DNA of 64,000 nucleotides from Clostridium grantii DSM 8605 (lineage in GTDB: Bacteria > Bacillota > Clostridia > Clostridiales > Clostridiaceae), in NCBI RefSeq assembly GCF_900129965.1, contig NZ_FQXM01000003.1, positions 1-64,000 on the forward strand. The letters are read 5' to 3'. Positions 36,149 to 46,063 of the stretch are shown here, in pieces. A program made the translations under genes and the position numbers. A model generated the notes under the pieces. It was not told the DNA's origin and ran no database searches. It saw only the letters and a program-made list of their open reading frames with translations. Position 1 is the stretch's first letter, and the number at the start of each line of letters is the position of its first letter.

Positions 36149-36475
36149 GCTTTATTTAAAAGCATACCCATATTATACCACATATCGACCTTATGTCACT
36201 TTACTAATAAATTTCATAATTACCGTAATTATAATAAAACGATCAACTTTTATGAATTACACACAGAATTGTATCTATCCTTAGGTAACTAAGTTAAATG
36301 ATATTTTTGAGCTGTAATAGAGATTATCCGTTGCATTATCAATTTTTAAAGGGCATATGTTACCTTTCAAAACAGAAACAAAGTGAACAATTTTTGTTGC
36401 TACAAACTTACTACTTTACATCATAAAAACTAAACTATAAACCAAAATTTTCATACTACTCATTTGAAAAGTTCT
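36149..36475. other. Gene-free stretch
   Basis: AT-rich DNA between the NUDIX gene and the end of the GHKL-RES-STAS operon. I see no gene or strong terminator in it. Confidence 0.4.
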
Positions 36476-36796
36476 TCATTTGTTAATCTTATCAAACATT
36501 TCAATAGCATTTGTTATTACAAGCTTTAGCATTTCTAAGTCATCTCTATCTCTAATATTTCTAAATTTTATTTTATCTTTAACTTCATCAAAAGGATAAT
36601 CCAGGAAAATCTTTCCTATAGCATCATTTAAAAATGCCGTTGTAACTAAATCAATACCTTGAAAATCAATATATATCTTGTTGTTTTGTTCTTCCAATAA
36701 ACCCTTTAATTTATTAAAGAATATATTCCCCTGATCATTATCTGAAGCTGAATTTGATTTTATAACCTCTTTAATACTTAGATTCAATTTATTCAC
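36476..36796 (-). CDS. STAS-like (DUF4325) protein
   Basis: 106 residues. KIYIDFQGIDLVTTAFLNDA is the strand-loop-helix of STAS-like DUF4325 proteins, where anti-anti-sigma factors carry their phosphorylated Ser/Thr (here TT). Third gene of the operon, overlapping the RES-protein stop by 8 bp. With a GHKL ATPase upstream it may form a partner-switching pair of SpoIIAA/SpoIIAB type. Confidence 0.75.
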   Translation of the reverse strand: MNKLNLSIKEVIKSNSASDNDQGNIFFNKLKGLLEEQNNKIYIDFQGIDLVTTAFLNDAIGKIFLDYPFDEVKDKIKFRNIRDRDDLEMLKLVITNAIEMFDKINK

Positions 36797-38024
36797 CTCC
36801 AGTTAAGCATTTATTTCTAACCTCAAAAAGTAATATGTATACTAAATATAGATGTAACTTACCTATATCGTGTTCAAAATATTCTTTTCCTTGGATTTTG
36901 ATTTTTGTGAAATCCTGTTCTAGTTCTAACCCAGTATTATAATATTTCCTTTTTCTTTTATCTATGTCAATAGATTTTATCTTATCACATATATATTTTA
37001 CATCACCTACATTTATACTTCCAGATTTATTTAAACTAATAGGATTAGATATTTTTAACTTATTAAACAATTCTCTATCATATACATGTTCTTTGTTAAA
37101 ATTTGTAAAAACCGCTATATTATCTTTGTATTTTGTATTATACTTTTCATCATTTTCCTTTTCTTTAAGTTTAGTAGAAGAATAAATTACCCCTTTAAAT
37201 TGTTTTTTCTTAAGTATTTGTGCTAATAGTTGTGGGATAACATACTCTTCACAAAAAGTGAAACTATCAAGTTCTTTCCTCTTTTCAAAACTGCATATAG
37301 AGGATAAAATGAATTTGAAAAATTCATTTTTAAATTGCTCAAACTCCATATTAAAGTCATCAGTAAAATCCTCTACTATTTCTGTAAGCAGATTGTGTTT
37401 AATATACTTATAAAAGTCATTTCTTAAATCATAAACCATAAATGAATCTTTAAAAACATATGTTGCAATTTTAACTTCTTCAAACTCATTCAAATTAGAA
37501 TTCAATTCAGAAAGTACATCTAAAACTGACATACCTAAATATACTAGTGGCTGTCCCGTTAAACTATATCTTTGATTAGATATAAGATATCTTCTATTGA
37601 ACGGAATATGGAACATATCCCATGGAGTTAATATACCCTTTGACTGTCTTGCTCTAAAAAAAATTTCATTGGAAATATCCACTTGAAAATCTAATAAATG
37701 AAATTTATCTAATAGCGTGATAAAATTTTCTAATGCCTGGTCTCCTCTACTATCAATCCAACATATATAAATATTAATTATTTCATCAAAGAAATTAGAT
37801 ACCTCTTCTTCATTAATCATATTAATAAACTCATGAATATTTTCAATTTTTTTATTATCATTGCGCCTACAAGCTTTCTTGCATCTCTTCATTAAATTTA
37901 ATTCAGATAAAAAGGTATCTTTATATCTAACTAAAGCTTCTTCATATTTATCACTTTGTATTTGACATAAATTCCTAAGTTTACTATGATAATTATCATG
38001 TAAAAACTCCACTATGCATTCCAT
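36789..38024 (-). CDS. RES-domain protein (putative NAD-targeting toxin)
   Basis: 411 residues. N-terminal ~120 residues are charged and helical. A RES domain spans ~120-330: FFRARQS (first Arg), PFNRRYLISNQRYSLTGQP with the second basic cluster, and VYLGMSVLDVLSEL with the Glu, then KIATYVFK. RES toxins split NAD and normally pair with a Xre antitoxin; here no Xre gene is present and the gene lies between a GHKL ATPase and a STAS-like gene, overlapping both (13 and 8 bp). Confidence 0.75.
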   Translation of the reverse strand: MECIVEFLHDNYHSKLRNLCQIQSDKYEEALVRYKDTFLSELNLMKRCKKACRRNDNKKIENIHEFINMINEEEVSNFFDEIINIYICWIDSRGDQALENFITLLDKFHLLDFQVDISNEIFFRARQSKGILTPWDMFHIPFNRRYLISNQRYSLTGQPLVYLGMSVLDVLSELNSNLNEFEEVKIATYVFKDSFMVYDLRNDFYKYIKHNLLTEIVEDFTDDFNMEFEQFKNEFFKFILSSICSFEKRKELDSFTFCEEYVIPQLLAQILKKKQFKGVIYSSTKLKEKENDEKYNTKYKDNIAVFTNFNKEHVYDRELFNKLKISNPISLNKSGSINVGDVKYICDKIKSIDIDKRKRKYYNTGLELEQDFTKIKIQGKEYFEHDIGKLHLYLVYILLFEVRNKCLTGGE

Positions 38025-38926
38025 AGTCCACCTCCTATTAATTCTTCTAAACCAATGGTATCCTTATTAATAAAAGTTTTTTCTTTAACAAAATTATTCA
38101 AATTAATTCTAAATGTAATTATGGTTCCTGGAAATGCACTCTTCATTTCTTCACTTATTATTTGCCCGTTACATTCTTCCCAATACCCTCTTCCTGAAAT
38201 TACATTAATTATCCCATCATACTTTTTTACAAAATTTCTAGTTGTGTAAAACCCTAGTCCCCCTGATTCATCTGCACTTCGAGTTGATTTATTTTTCTTT
38301 ACAGCCCAATCAATTGCTTCATGGTCTTGATCAAAAATATATGAATTCGCTAATTCAATATTCTTTTTTATTGTTACTCCAAGATTACATAATGTAAAAT
38401 AAATCTCATTATTTTCAGGTAAATAATATCCACAAGTTTTAGTATTACGTGAGTTTGTATGCATCTTTATATTTACAAACATTTCCATTATAGCCTTTAC
38501 AAAGTCTTTACAGTCATTATTAATTCCATTATTTCTTAAATATATTATTAATTCATCCCATATATATCGCTCAAATTTTTCTTTTTCATTAATTTTAAAA
38601 GATTTATATGAAATATGAGTTTGTATACAGCTTCTATTTTCATCAACTTGAATTTTAGTCAGAAAATTATTGTTTGTCAACTTTTTTAAGATTGATTCTT
38701 GTAATTTGCTAAAATATATTAAGTTTTGTTTTTCTTTAAGGTATTCTAAAATCATTCCCAAAGGTGAACAGAGATTAGTATCAAAACTTCTAGTACTACT
38801 AAAATCTAAAATAATTGTTGTATTTCTTCTATTTTTTGATGAATACCACAAATTAGACAAAAATATAATAGCCTGTTTATCATTACGAAAATTTTTGGGG
38901 AAATCATACTTTATTTTTGTAATCAT
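38012..38926 (-). CDS. STAS-like/GHKL ATPase fusion
   Basis: About 304 residues from the ATG at 38926 behind AGGGGG. N-terminal ~110 residues resemble the STAS-like strand pattern (TTIILDFSSTRSFDTNLCSP). Residues ~125-290 are a HATPase_c domain: EMFVNIKMHTNS (N box), DESGGLGFYTTRNFV (G box) and FPGTIITFRI. It resembles SpoIIAB/RsbW-type serine kinases and the ATPases of partner-switch modules. First gene of a three-gene, fully overlapping operon. Confidence 0.8.
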   Translation of the reverse strand: MITKIKYDFPKNFRNDKQAIIFLSNLWYSSKNRRNTTIILDFSSTRSFDTNLCSPLGMILEYLKEKQNLIYFSKLQESILKKLTNNNFLTKIQVDENRSCIQTHISYKSFKINEKEKFERYIWDELIIYLRNNGINNDCKDFVKAIMEMFVNIKMHTNSRNTKTCGYYLPENNEIYFTLCNLGVTIKKNIELANSYIFDQDHEAIDWAVKKNKSTRSADESGGLGFYTTRNFVKKYDGIINVISGRGYWEECNGQIISEEMKSAFPGTIITFRINLNNFVKEKTFINKDTIGLEELIGGGLWNA

Positions 38927-39129
38927 GTCCACCCCCTATAAAATATTTATATATTACAACTTCATCCTAGTCAATATATCTCTTATCTTCTTCAATTTCT
39001 GCAAACTAAGAGTAACACCCTTCCAAATCTTCTCAAAGCAACAAATATTCTTCATTCTATTTGAAATTTTTGCAAATCATCTAGTTCCTTACAAAAACCA
39101 GAACAGTTTTTGCAACTTAAAATAATAGC

Positions 39130-41184
39130 TTAGAATACTACACTATACATAGAAATTAACTGCTCTAGTGTAATAACGATACCCACGCTTTTTAATGCAA
39201 GTTTTCTTTCTTCATAAAGCTGTTCTAATAGGTCCTTTGCATCTCTCCCATAATGAATCTGATTGTGACAATTGCTACACAAAGATACTATGTTTTCCTC
39301 TACATCTAAACAAACATCAAATTTATCTGAATATGCCATAGGAACTAAATGATGTGGTTCTGTATATTTCTTATCCGATTTTTTACGAATAAAACTTGGG
39401 TGGTCAATATCAATTTCACACTCATAATGAGCGTGGGTCAAAGCATTTATAGCTGTCTGCCTATCCCTTGGATAGGTTCTATGACCATTAGTATATGTAG
39501 GTGGCTGCTTCTTCTTTGGTTTACCAGCATATTGGAATCCACCTTCAGCACCACTTAAACTTGCCTGTTTTAATTCTTCCACCAGATTATAATCTTCTTG
39601 TTCCTCTATTTCAACATTTCGTATATTATCCAATTCCGGATAAATAGAAGCTAATGCTTTAGCTAACTTCGGACGCAGTTTCCACTCAAAATGTCCATCT
39701 TCTTTATAGGAACCCCAGAAAAGGATTCTCCACCAGGTCCGTTTCCCATCAGTACCATAGATTGGTTGAATATTTGCTTCTTCTACTACCCTTTTTGCCA
39801 ATGATACTACAGGCGTTATATAAGATGAAGATGATACACCATCTTGAATTCCAAGGTCATTACATGTAGCTGCATGATTATCAGCCACATAAAGTCTTTT
39901 CATAAAAGCAACATCCGCTTCAGTGAAAACATTAGGCTTCTGTATCAAATCTTTCCACATACTTACATTGATCCCTAGCTTGCTTACATAATCACGTGGA
40001 TAATTTTTGTCTCTTTCATCCTGCAAATCTTTCAATTTTTTATTTTCTTCAAAGGGCCTTCCAAAAGACGTATATAAAAAATTACTGAATAAATGTGTAT
40101 TCCAGTCTTTTAACTCATGTCTAGAGGCTTTCCATTCAAGAAGTTTACATTGTTTATCAATAGTATCATCTTCTAAATTCATATCAATTCCAAGCTTCAT
40201 CATAAAATACTCCAAATGATCATCTGAAAATATACATAGATAATCTTCTGGAAAGTATATAGCTAGAATCTTACCTCTAAATAATGGTGGTAAAACAGAT
40301 GATCTAATTGCATTAAAGTCCTTATTTTGTCCTGCTATTAATAGCATAACAATTTCTTCTTTAATCTTCTCAAATGCTCGCTCTGGATCGTCTCCATATT
40401 TCTTAGTGTTACGATACTTTTCTTCAGTATCTTCACCACTTTTTCCATAATATAATCCGAACTTAGTAGAAGGCGCTCCATGTATATTACCAAGCCCTTG
40501 TAACTCATTTTCAATTCTATAACAAAAGGTATCTTTGCGTCCAAGACCAACAACGTAATTTTCCTTTTTCATATTAATAATACTTTGTATCTTATAATCC
40601 TCAACAAACTTGACCCTTAATACTTCTAATTCCTGCTCATTTGATTGTACCTTTGGTATGTTTTGAATAAACTGCTTAATCAAAACATCTATAACCTCAT
40701 CTAACCGTCCTGATAACAAAACTTCTATCTCAGAGTCTTCAGGTACAGGGCTAACGGTTGGATTTACTTTTCTTATCTTTGAGCTTCCTATACTTTCTGT
40801 AGATGCCAAAATATAAGCAGCCAATTCCTCATTCACTCTTGATGGTCCTTGAACAGACTTAAGCCCATTTTCCATTAGCAAATTCCTATTTAATAGTGGA
40901 TTTTTATAAGTTTCAATTAACTGCAGTTCCATGTAACGTCCATGCTTTACATAATTAGAACTATCGATAACAAATTCTAAATCTACTATTTCTGTTTCTT
41001 CTAGATTAACCTTAGTGGCTAAACACTTATATCTAATAGCCTGGACAGGAGCGCCAACATAAATATATACTGTATCACCTACTTCTATATTGGTACTCTG
41101 CTTCCAGTTCAGCTTCTCTAACTTTTTAAATGCACCATCTACATCATATTCATTTATATTACAAGAAGTAATCCAATCTACCAT
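39130..41184 (-). CDS. EVE-like/HNH endonuclease, type IV-like
   Basis: About 684 residues from the ATG at 41184 behind AGGAGG. N terminus (~1-110) resembles an EVE-type base-reading domain: VDWITSCNINEYDVDGAFKK, WKQSTNIEVGDTVYIYVG. A large middle part (~120-570) is unrecognised. The C terminus has an HNH nuclease: CEIDIDHPSFIRK, EPHHLVPM and SLCSNCHNQIHYGRD. The plan (modified-base reader plus HNH) is that of modification-dependent restriction enzymes. Stand-alone within the defence island. Confidence 0.8.
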   Translation of the reverse strand: MVDWITSCNINEYDVDGAFKKLEKLNWKQSTNIEVGDTVYIYVGAPVQAIRYKCLATKVNLEETEIVDLEFVIDSSNYVKHGRYMELQLIETYKNPLLNRNLLMENGLKSVQGPSRVNEELAAYILASTESIGSSKIRKVNPTVSPVPEDSEIEVLLSGRLDEVIDVLIKQFIQNIPKVQSNEQELEVLRVKFVEDYKIQSIINMKKENYVVGLGRKDTFCYRIENELQGLGNIHGAPSTKFGLYYGKSGEDTEEKYRNTKKYGDDPERAFEKIKEEIVMLLIAGQNKDFNAIRSSVLPPLFRGKILAIYFPEDYLCIFSDDHLEYFMMKLGIDMNLEDDTIDKQCKLLEWKASRHELKDWNTHLFSNFLYTSFGRPFEENKKLKDLQDERDKNYPRDYVSKLGINVSMWKDLIQKPNVFTEADVAFMKRLYVADNHAATCNDLGIQDGVSSSSYITPVVSLAKRVVEEANIQPIYGTDGKRTWWRILFWGSYKEDGHFEWKLRPKLAKALASIYPELDNIRNVEIEEQEDYNLVEELKQASLSGAEGGFQYAGKPKKKQPPTYTNGHRTYPRDRQTAINALTHAHYECEIDIDHPSFIRKKSDKKYTEPHHLVPMAYSDKFDVCLDVEENIVSLCSNCHNQIHYGRDAKDLLEQLYEERKLALKSVGIVITLEQLISMYSVVF

Positions 41185-41487
41185 ATCGACCTCCTGATCC
41201 AACTATGTTTTAATAATAGTATTCAATGCAATTATATGCTTTATCAAATACCTTTTTATCTACTTCTTACTCAGGCACCACTTCTTTTTTCATTTATTCT
41301 TTGTTGAGTTTTATTCTTAATTACTTTGAGTTCATTTATAGCAACCAAAATTGGAAATTAAATGAGTACTTTTTGTTTCTTATTTTAAATTTCTATAAAA
41401 GTATACCTAAAAAGTTGATTATTATACCTCTTAGCTTGACGGCTATAAAAAGAGTAAGTGATTTTTTTTGCCAATAATACTACTACA

Positions 41488-42501
41488 TTAACATATTAAA
41501 AATCTATCCCTTTTCGTATTTTTAAGTTTAGGATTTTCTTCTATTATCTTTTTTGCAAAAACAAAATCTTTATTGTTTGAAAAAATACACCTGTACGATT
41601 GATGTACTTGAAGTGAATTACAATATAAAACAAATGACTCATCAACATCTACAAACTTATTATTTAGATAAATATCATTATTAAAATATTCAAGTTCTCT
41701 CATAATTAAAGCTAGTTTTGAACTTATTGGAAAAACAATTTCTACACCTTTACTTTTGATTCCATTTTCACCTAAATGACCATATAAAACTAAAGGATTA
41801 TCAGAAGTGCAAAAACTAATAGGCGTTTCATTTACAGCAATAAACCATATATGATTTAAAAAACACATAGAATATTCTTGAATTCTTTCTGTATCTAATA
41901 ATGCCTGATTATGATACATATTGATTCTGCTTTTTTTGAGTTTGAATTTAACATTATTTAAAAGTTCTTCTTCGATTTCTCCAGATAGGTTTTTACGAAT
42001 CAGAAGAGAAGGTACTTTTTCATGTATTTGAATAAGTTTTTCTCGAAACTCTTTTGTCCTTATTAATTGTAAAGACAAGTAATATGCTATTGTAGGCTTT
42101 TTAGATTCATGAATAACTGATGTATAAAGATAAGCTTCCTTTTTTAACATTATATATGACGTTACAATTTCTGCTATCGGGTTAAACATTGTCGTTTCCA
42201 CTTTTGTAGCAAAAGTATGTTCAATAGTTTGTTTATCTACATGATTAACAAGATCTATATACTCTTGTTCTATGTCAATCTCTTCTTCTTCAGCTTCTTT
42301 TATAAGCGTTTCAAAATTTACATCATAGAAAAACCTTTCAGATGCAATTGATTCAACATTTTGATTATATCTAATTTGTGCCTTTTCTTTATCAAAAATA
42401 TTTAAGCGAGCTATCGTTTTGCCCTTTTTTATAATATTATTTGCAAAATACTTTAAATATCTTTGAGGTACATAATGTTGATTTTTCACTAAATTACTCA
42501 T
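41488..42501 (-). CDS. DUF4238 protein
   Basis: 337 residues, starting with the DUF4238 signature NQHYVPQRYLKYFAN, then RLNIFDKEKAQIRYNQNVES with ERFFYD. The later WFIAVNETPISFCTSDNPLV and YNCNSLQ-type end are also typical. The biochemical role is unknown; members recur in defence islands. Monocistronic; the gap to the CBASS genes is 220 bp with no strong hairpin. Confidence 0.8.
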   Translation of the reverse strand: MSNLVKNQHYVPQRYLKYFANNIIKKGKTIARLNIFDKEKAQIRYNQNVESIASERFFYDVNFETLIKEAEEEEIDIEQEYIDLVNHVDKQTIEHTFATKVETTMFNPIAEIVTSYIMLKKEAYLYTSVIHESKKPTIAYYLSLQLIRTKEFREKLIQIHEKVPSLLIRKNLSGEIEEELLNNVKFKLKKSRINMYHNQALLDTERIQEYSMCFLNHIWFIAVNETPISFCTSDNPLVLYGHLGENGIKSKGVEIVFPISSKLALIMRELEYFNNDIYLNNKFVDVDESFVLYCNSLQVHQSYRCIFSNNKDFVFAKKIIEENPKLKNTKRDRFLIC

Positions 42502-42720
42502 TCAATCATCACCCTTTCCTCCTAGCGTATTGTCGTATATACCTCTATAGGATATATCTGTATTTTATTATTTATACATTTAAATTCATTTTTACTTAAA
42601 CTTATTCAATAATAACAATATTCACTATATCCAACAAAAAAACTCTATCATGGTATCACCACTAACCGAGAAATAAATATTATAAATATTTTCCTCTTAT
42701 CTAACTTATCTTAAATAAAC

Positions 42721-43476
42721 CTATTCTATTTTTATTTTTTCACATATCTCATTCCAAATAATACTTGTATTAGAGTTATGTTTAAAAAATATTTTTTCTG
42801 ATAATCTTACCTTATAGTGTGCTTTGATTGCTTCATATTCTATAGCATAAGCAAGTATCAATGCTTTCTGTTTTTCATCTTTTATTCCTACAGTAATTAG
42901 TTGTCTATAGAGATCCTCGTAGAGCTTGTCTAAACGTAGTTTGAATAATAAAAGTTTTATAAATTCTTCTAGAAAGTATGAAGAAAACACAGTTTGGGAA
43001 ATAATAAGTAATACCCCGTATTTCTTATAAACAAGACATGCACATAGAAATACAATACATGCTATAGCCGTTTTTATTCCTTTACTTAGGAGCATTAATC
43101 CTGCAGTAGTTTTGCTATGCAAAATGCTTTCAAAAGCATTAACTGAAAACTTATCTGCATTCTTGGGAAAATTATTATTATAATATTTTTTAGTTTTATA
43201 TTCAGTAAAGTCAATTCCAAATGCGTTCTCTATAGAAGCTTGCCTTCTTGTCTTTTCTGCACGATACCAGAAGAAATTATCATCAATAATATTAGCCACA
43301 ACATACGTAATTGATAAAATAATTTGCAGTACAAATAGAACTTCAAGGAAAATTTCATTTTTAATAAACCAAGTGAATACTGAAGCTGCTACATTAATCC
43401 AAAAAACTTTCTGTAGTACATATGAAATTTTATTTGGCAAGTAATAAAGGGAATTAACATCATCTCGTCTCGCCAT
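42721..43476 (-). CDS. S-4TM membrane effector of a CBASS system
   Basis: 251 residues with four hydrophobic helices in two pairs (~25-40 and 43-63; ~128-148 and 150-165) separated by a charged section (FFWYRAEKTRRQASIENAFG). This is the S-4TM plan: a pore-forming effector triggered by a cyclic oligonucleotide. The start lies 2 bp after the stop of the CD-NTase gene. Membrane disruption would kill the infected cell. Confidence 0.8.
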   Translation of the reverse strand: MARRDDVNSLYYLPNKISYVLQKVFWINVAASVFTWFIKNEIFLEVLFVLQIILSITYVVANIIDDNFFWYRAEKTRRQASIENAFGIDFTEYKTKKYYNNNFPKNADKFSVNAFESILHSKTTAGLMLLSKGIKTAIACIVFLCACLVYKKYGVLLIISQTVFSSYFLEEFIKLLLFKLRLDKLYEDLYRQLITVGIKDEKQKALILAYAIEYEAIKAHYKVRLSEKIFFKHNSNTSIIWNEICEKIKIE

Positions 43477-43478
43477 AA

Positions 43479-44252
43479 TTACACCTCCGGAAATACTTCC
43501 TTTATTTTACTCAACGCTGTATACGGATATCCATCATTTTCATTCCGCAACGCTTCGTTAATCTTTGCAACTGCATTATCTATTTTAGTAGCATTTGAAT
43601 ATGTTCTTAATTTACCTAATGCACTTTTTAAATAATCAGTATAGCTTGTACAGTTTATGTAGGAATATGTCATTTCATAAGCAATCTTGCTTTCTAATTC
43701 AAATGATGATAAACCACGAGAATTCTTTTGAATATTCCAGTGTTTCAATAACCGTATGACTGGTTTTATCTTATAAGTATTATTTTTATTACACTCAACA
43801 AGTTTGTTGTTAAAATCATTAGGATTTGTATACATCCACTCACTACTATTCTTTGGAATATAGTACAAACTATAAAAATTATAAGCTGGGACTAACTCAA
43901 ACTTAATGTGATTTAATTCTAGTACTATAGTGGGGCTAGATTGATAAATCTCTGAAGTACTATATTTCGCCTCCGCAAAACTCTTTAAACGGTTTAAAAA
44001 TGATTGCGGCTTATAAGAATATGGATTCTTAAAAACTACCATCAAATCAATATCTGAATTTTCATCTGCTTTTCTGGGTAAAATTGTTTCGCGCGTATAT
44101 GAGCCAAAAATTATTTTATCAATAACATCCTCTCCAAAATATGAAGTTAATCTTGTTTTAAGCGCATTAATGGAGGTTGTTATACTACTCTTTTCATTGG
44201 AATTCAAGACGAGTGAACTTCCTAAATCATGTAAATAACTATTTATTGACAT
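43479..44252 (-). CDS. CD-NTase (SMODS) of a CBASS system
   Basis: 257 residues. Nucleotidyltransferase core: FGSYTRETILPRKADENSD, with G50/S51 and catalytic D67 and D69 (DIDLMVVF), third acid E119 (FELVPAY). The C-terminal helical part has KPVIRLLKHWN and SFELESKIAYEM, typical of SMODS. It makes a cyclic di- or trinucleotide on phage infection. With only an effector gene beside it, this is a short type I CBASS; no ancillary genes (Cap2/3, HORMA, TRIP13) are visible. Confidence 0.88.
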   Translation of the reverse strand: MSINSYLHDLGSSLVLNSNEKSSITTSINALKTRLTSYFGEDVIDKIIFGSYTRETILPRKADENSDIDLMVVFKNPYSYKPQSFLNRLKSFAEAKYSTSEIYQSSPTIVLELNHIKFELVPAYNFYSLYYIPKNSSEWMYTNPNDFNNKLVECNKNNTYKIKPVIRLLKHWNIQKNSRGLSSFELESKIAYEMTYSYINCTSYTDYLKSALGKLRTYSNATKIDNAVAKINEALRNENDGYPYTALSKIKEVFPEV

Positions 44253-44286
44253 ATTTTTTCTCCTTTTAAATAATATCGATTAATTC

Positions 44287-44323
44287 AAGCCCAAAACCAC
44301 AATGAACAATAGGTTTTGGACTT
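44287..44323. terminator. Hairpin between hsdS and the CBASS operon
   Basis: AAGNCCAAAACC/GGTTTTGGACTT stem of about 12 bp; a weak T run on the plus side, none on the minus. It probably stabilises or ends the hsd mRNA. Confidence 0.5.
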
Positions 44324-44357
44324 AAATAATTTTATTTTACTTCTCTATACTTCTCTA

Positions 44358-46061
44358 CTAATTAATATTAAATGCTTCCTGTAAAACAGATTCCATCAAA
44401 AGTTCACTATTCTTTTTAGATTGCTCAATTCTTTTTTCAAGTTCATCACATAATGCCATTAATGAATCTACTTTTTCTATTATCTGTTTTTGTTCATTTA
44501 GTGGTGGAATAGGAATTATAAAATTTCTTATTAAAGTTAAATTTAAGTTACCTTGAGATGTTCCTCTTCCTAAGATATTTGATATCGATTTATTCGTTCC
44601 ATCAGGGGAATTTAACCATAAGCATACATATTTTGAATCCATATATAGTTTGTTGAATTTAATTAAACATAAACTTACATATATTGCAAAGTCTAATTCT
44701 TGATCTATAACTGTTGCTTCTCCAATATTAGAACCAACTCTTGTTAGCAAGATATCTCCTTCTTCTGGTTTTACATTTTTTATGTATTTTTCATAATCTT
44801 CAATTGAAACATACCTACATTTATTGGGCATGAACTTAAAAGGTTTAACGTTTTGAGCTGATAAAAACATCATTCCTTCTTCAGTGTACCTTGGAGTTTG
44901 ATGAGTCCCATCAGTAATTATATTAGCTAAATCCCCTAATCTTATATATTGCCAGTTCTCAGGTATAAAATAATTCTTCTCATCCTCACCAATCTCAGGT
45001 AATTCTTTCTCTTTCTTTATCTTCTTCTCCTTAACAAGCCTATCCTTTTCCTCTTTTATCTTCTTCAAAAGAACACTGGCTGGTTCATCATTTTTTTCTT
45101 GAGGCACAAGTTTACCTTGTACTGCTAATTGAAGAATGCCATTTTTTAATTCCTTAACTGCATCATCACCTAGGGTTAGCTCTTTAAAGTTCGTAATTAT
45201 AAACTTCAAAACCTCTTCTAATTCTTCTGATGATTTGCAATTACCAATACTATTAAATATAGACTTTGAACTTAAAGCTCCATATTTAACTTTCTTTTCA
45301 AGATAGGCTTCTAATTTATCACAAAGATCCATTAAAGAATCTACTTTTTCTACTATTCTTTTTTGTTCGTTTAGTGGTGGTAATTGAATTGATAGATTTT
45401 CCCATTTACTTTTATTTATTATTGGTGTTGCTGATCCTGTAGCATTTAATAGTATTTGATTATAAAACTCAATAGATGATAAAAAATAATATAAAAACTT
45501 ACATTCAATAGTACCCAAACCAGTTATTGAATTTATTTGTTGGTTACAACTACATTCTCTTTCAGCAAAATAGTTTTTTCCAATAGATCCCCCTATACAA
45601 ACCATTAATACTGAATTTTTATTTATTAACCTACCCTTTGTTAATCCTAATTCTGTTAAACTTTCATTATTAAAATTTATTCCTTTATGACTTATATCAC
45701 CTGGCTTTATAAATGGAGTTTTGCCATTGAAGTACTCATTATTTTTTGTAGATGGTGTTGTACCTGTCTGGGTAATACCTAGGCTACCTAATCTCACCCA
45801 TTCCCATCCCTCAGGCAACTCATAAGGCACTTCATCCTCACCAATCTCAGGCAATTCCTTCTCTTTCTTTATCTTCTTCTCCTTAACAAGTCTTTCCTTC
45901 TCCTCTTTTATCTTCTCCAAAAGAACACTTGCTGGCTCATCATTTACATCTTGCTCTACTAACTTTCCTCTTACCGCTAATTGAAGTATATACTCTCTTA
46001 ACTTTTTAACTTTCTCCGGTCTATCAAATATAGTTTTAAATTGCTCTAATAACATATCCAT
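44358..46061 (-). CDS. hsdS: Type I restriction specificity subunit HsdS
   Basis: 567 residues, two target-recognition domains each preceded by nearly the same conserved block: LREYILQLAVRGKLV, DEPASVLLEKIKEEKERLVK and ELPEIGED (~20-80), and again at ~305-370. Each half ends in PPLNEQKRIVEKVDSLM. TRD1 reads GITQTGTTPSTKN, TRD2 reads ITDGTHQTPRYTEEG. Together with HsdM it sets the bipartite recognition site. The internal DNA repeats make recombination between halves possible. Stop-start gap to hsdM is 2 bp. Confidence 0.93.
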   Translation of the reverse strand: MDMLLEQFKTIFDRPEKVKKLREYILQLAVRGKLVEQDVNDEPASVLLEKIKEEKERLVKEKKIKKEKELPEIGEDEVPYELPEGWEWVRLGSLGITQTGTTPSTKNNEYFNGKTPFIKPGDISHKGINFNNESLTELGLTKGRLINKNSVLMVCIGGSIGKNYFAERECSCNQQINSITGLGTIECKFLYYFLSSIEFYNQILLNATGSATPIINKSKWENLSIQLPPLNEQKRIVEKVDSLMDLCDKLEAYLEKKVKYGALSSKSIFNSIGNCKSSEELEEVLKFIITNFKELTLGDDAVKELKNGILQLAVQGKLVPQEKNDEPASVLLKKIKEEKDRLVKEKKIKKEKELPEIGEDEKNYFIPENWQYIRLGDLANIITDGTHQTPRYTEEGMMFLSAQNVKPFKFMPNKCRYVSIEDYEKYIKNVKPEEGDILLTRVGSNIGEATVIDQELDFAIYVSLCLIKFNKLYMDSKYVCLWLNSPDGTNKSISNILGRGTSQGNLNLTLIRNFIIPIPPLNEQKQIIEKVDSLMALCDELEKRIEQSKKNSELLMESVLQEAFNIN

Positions 46062-46063
46062 AA

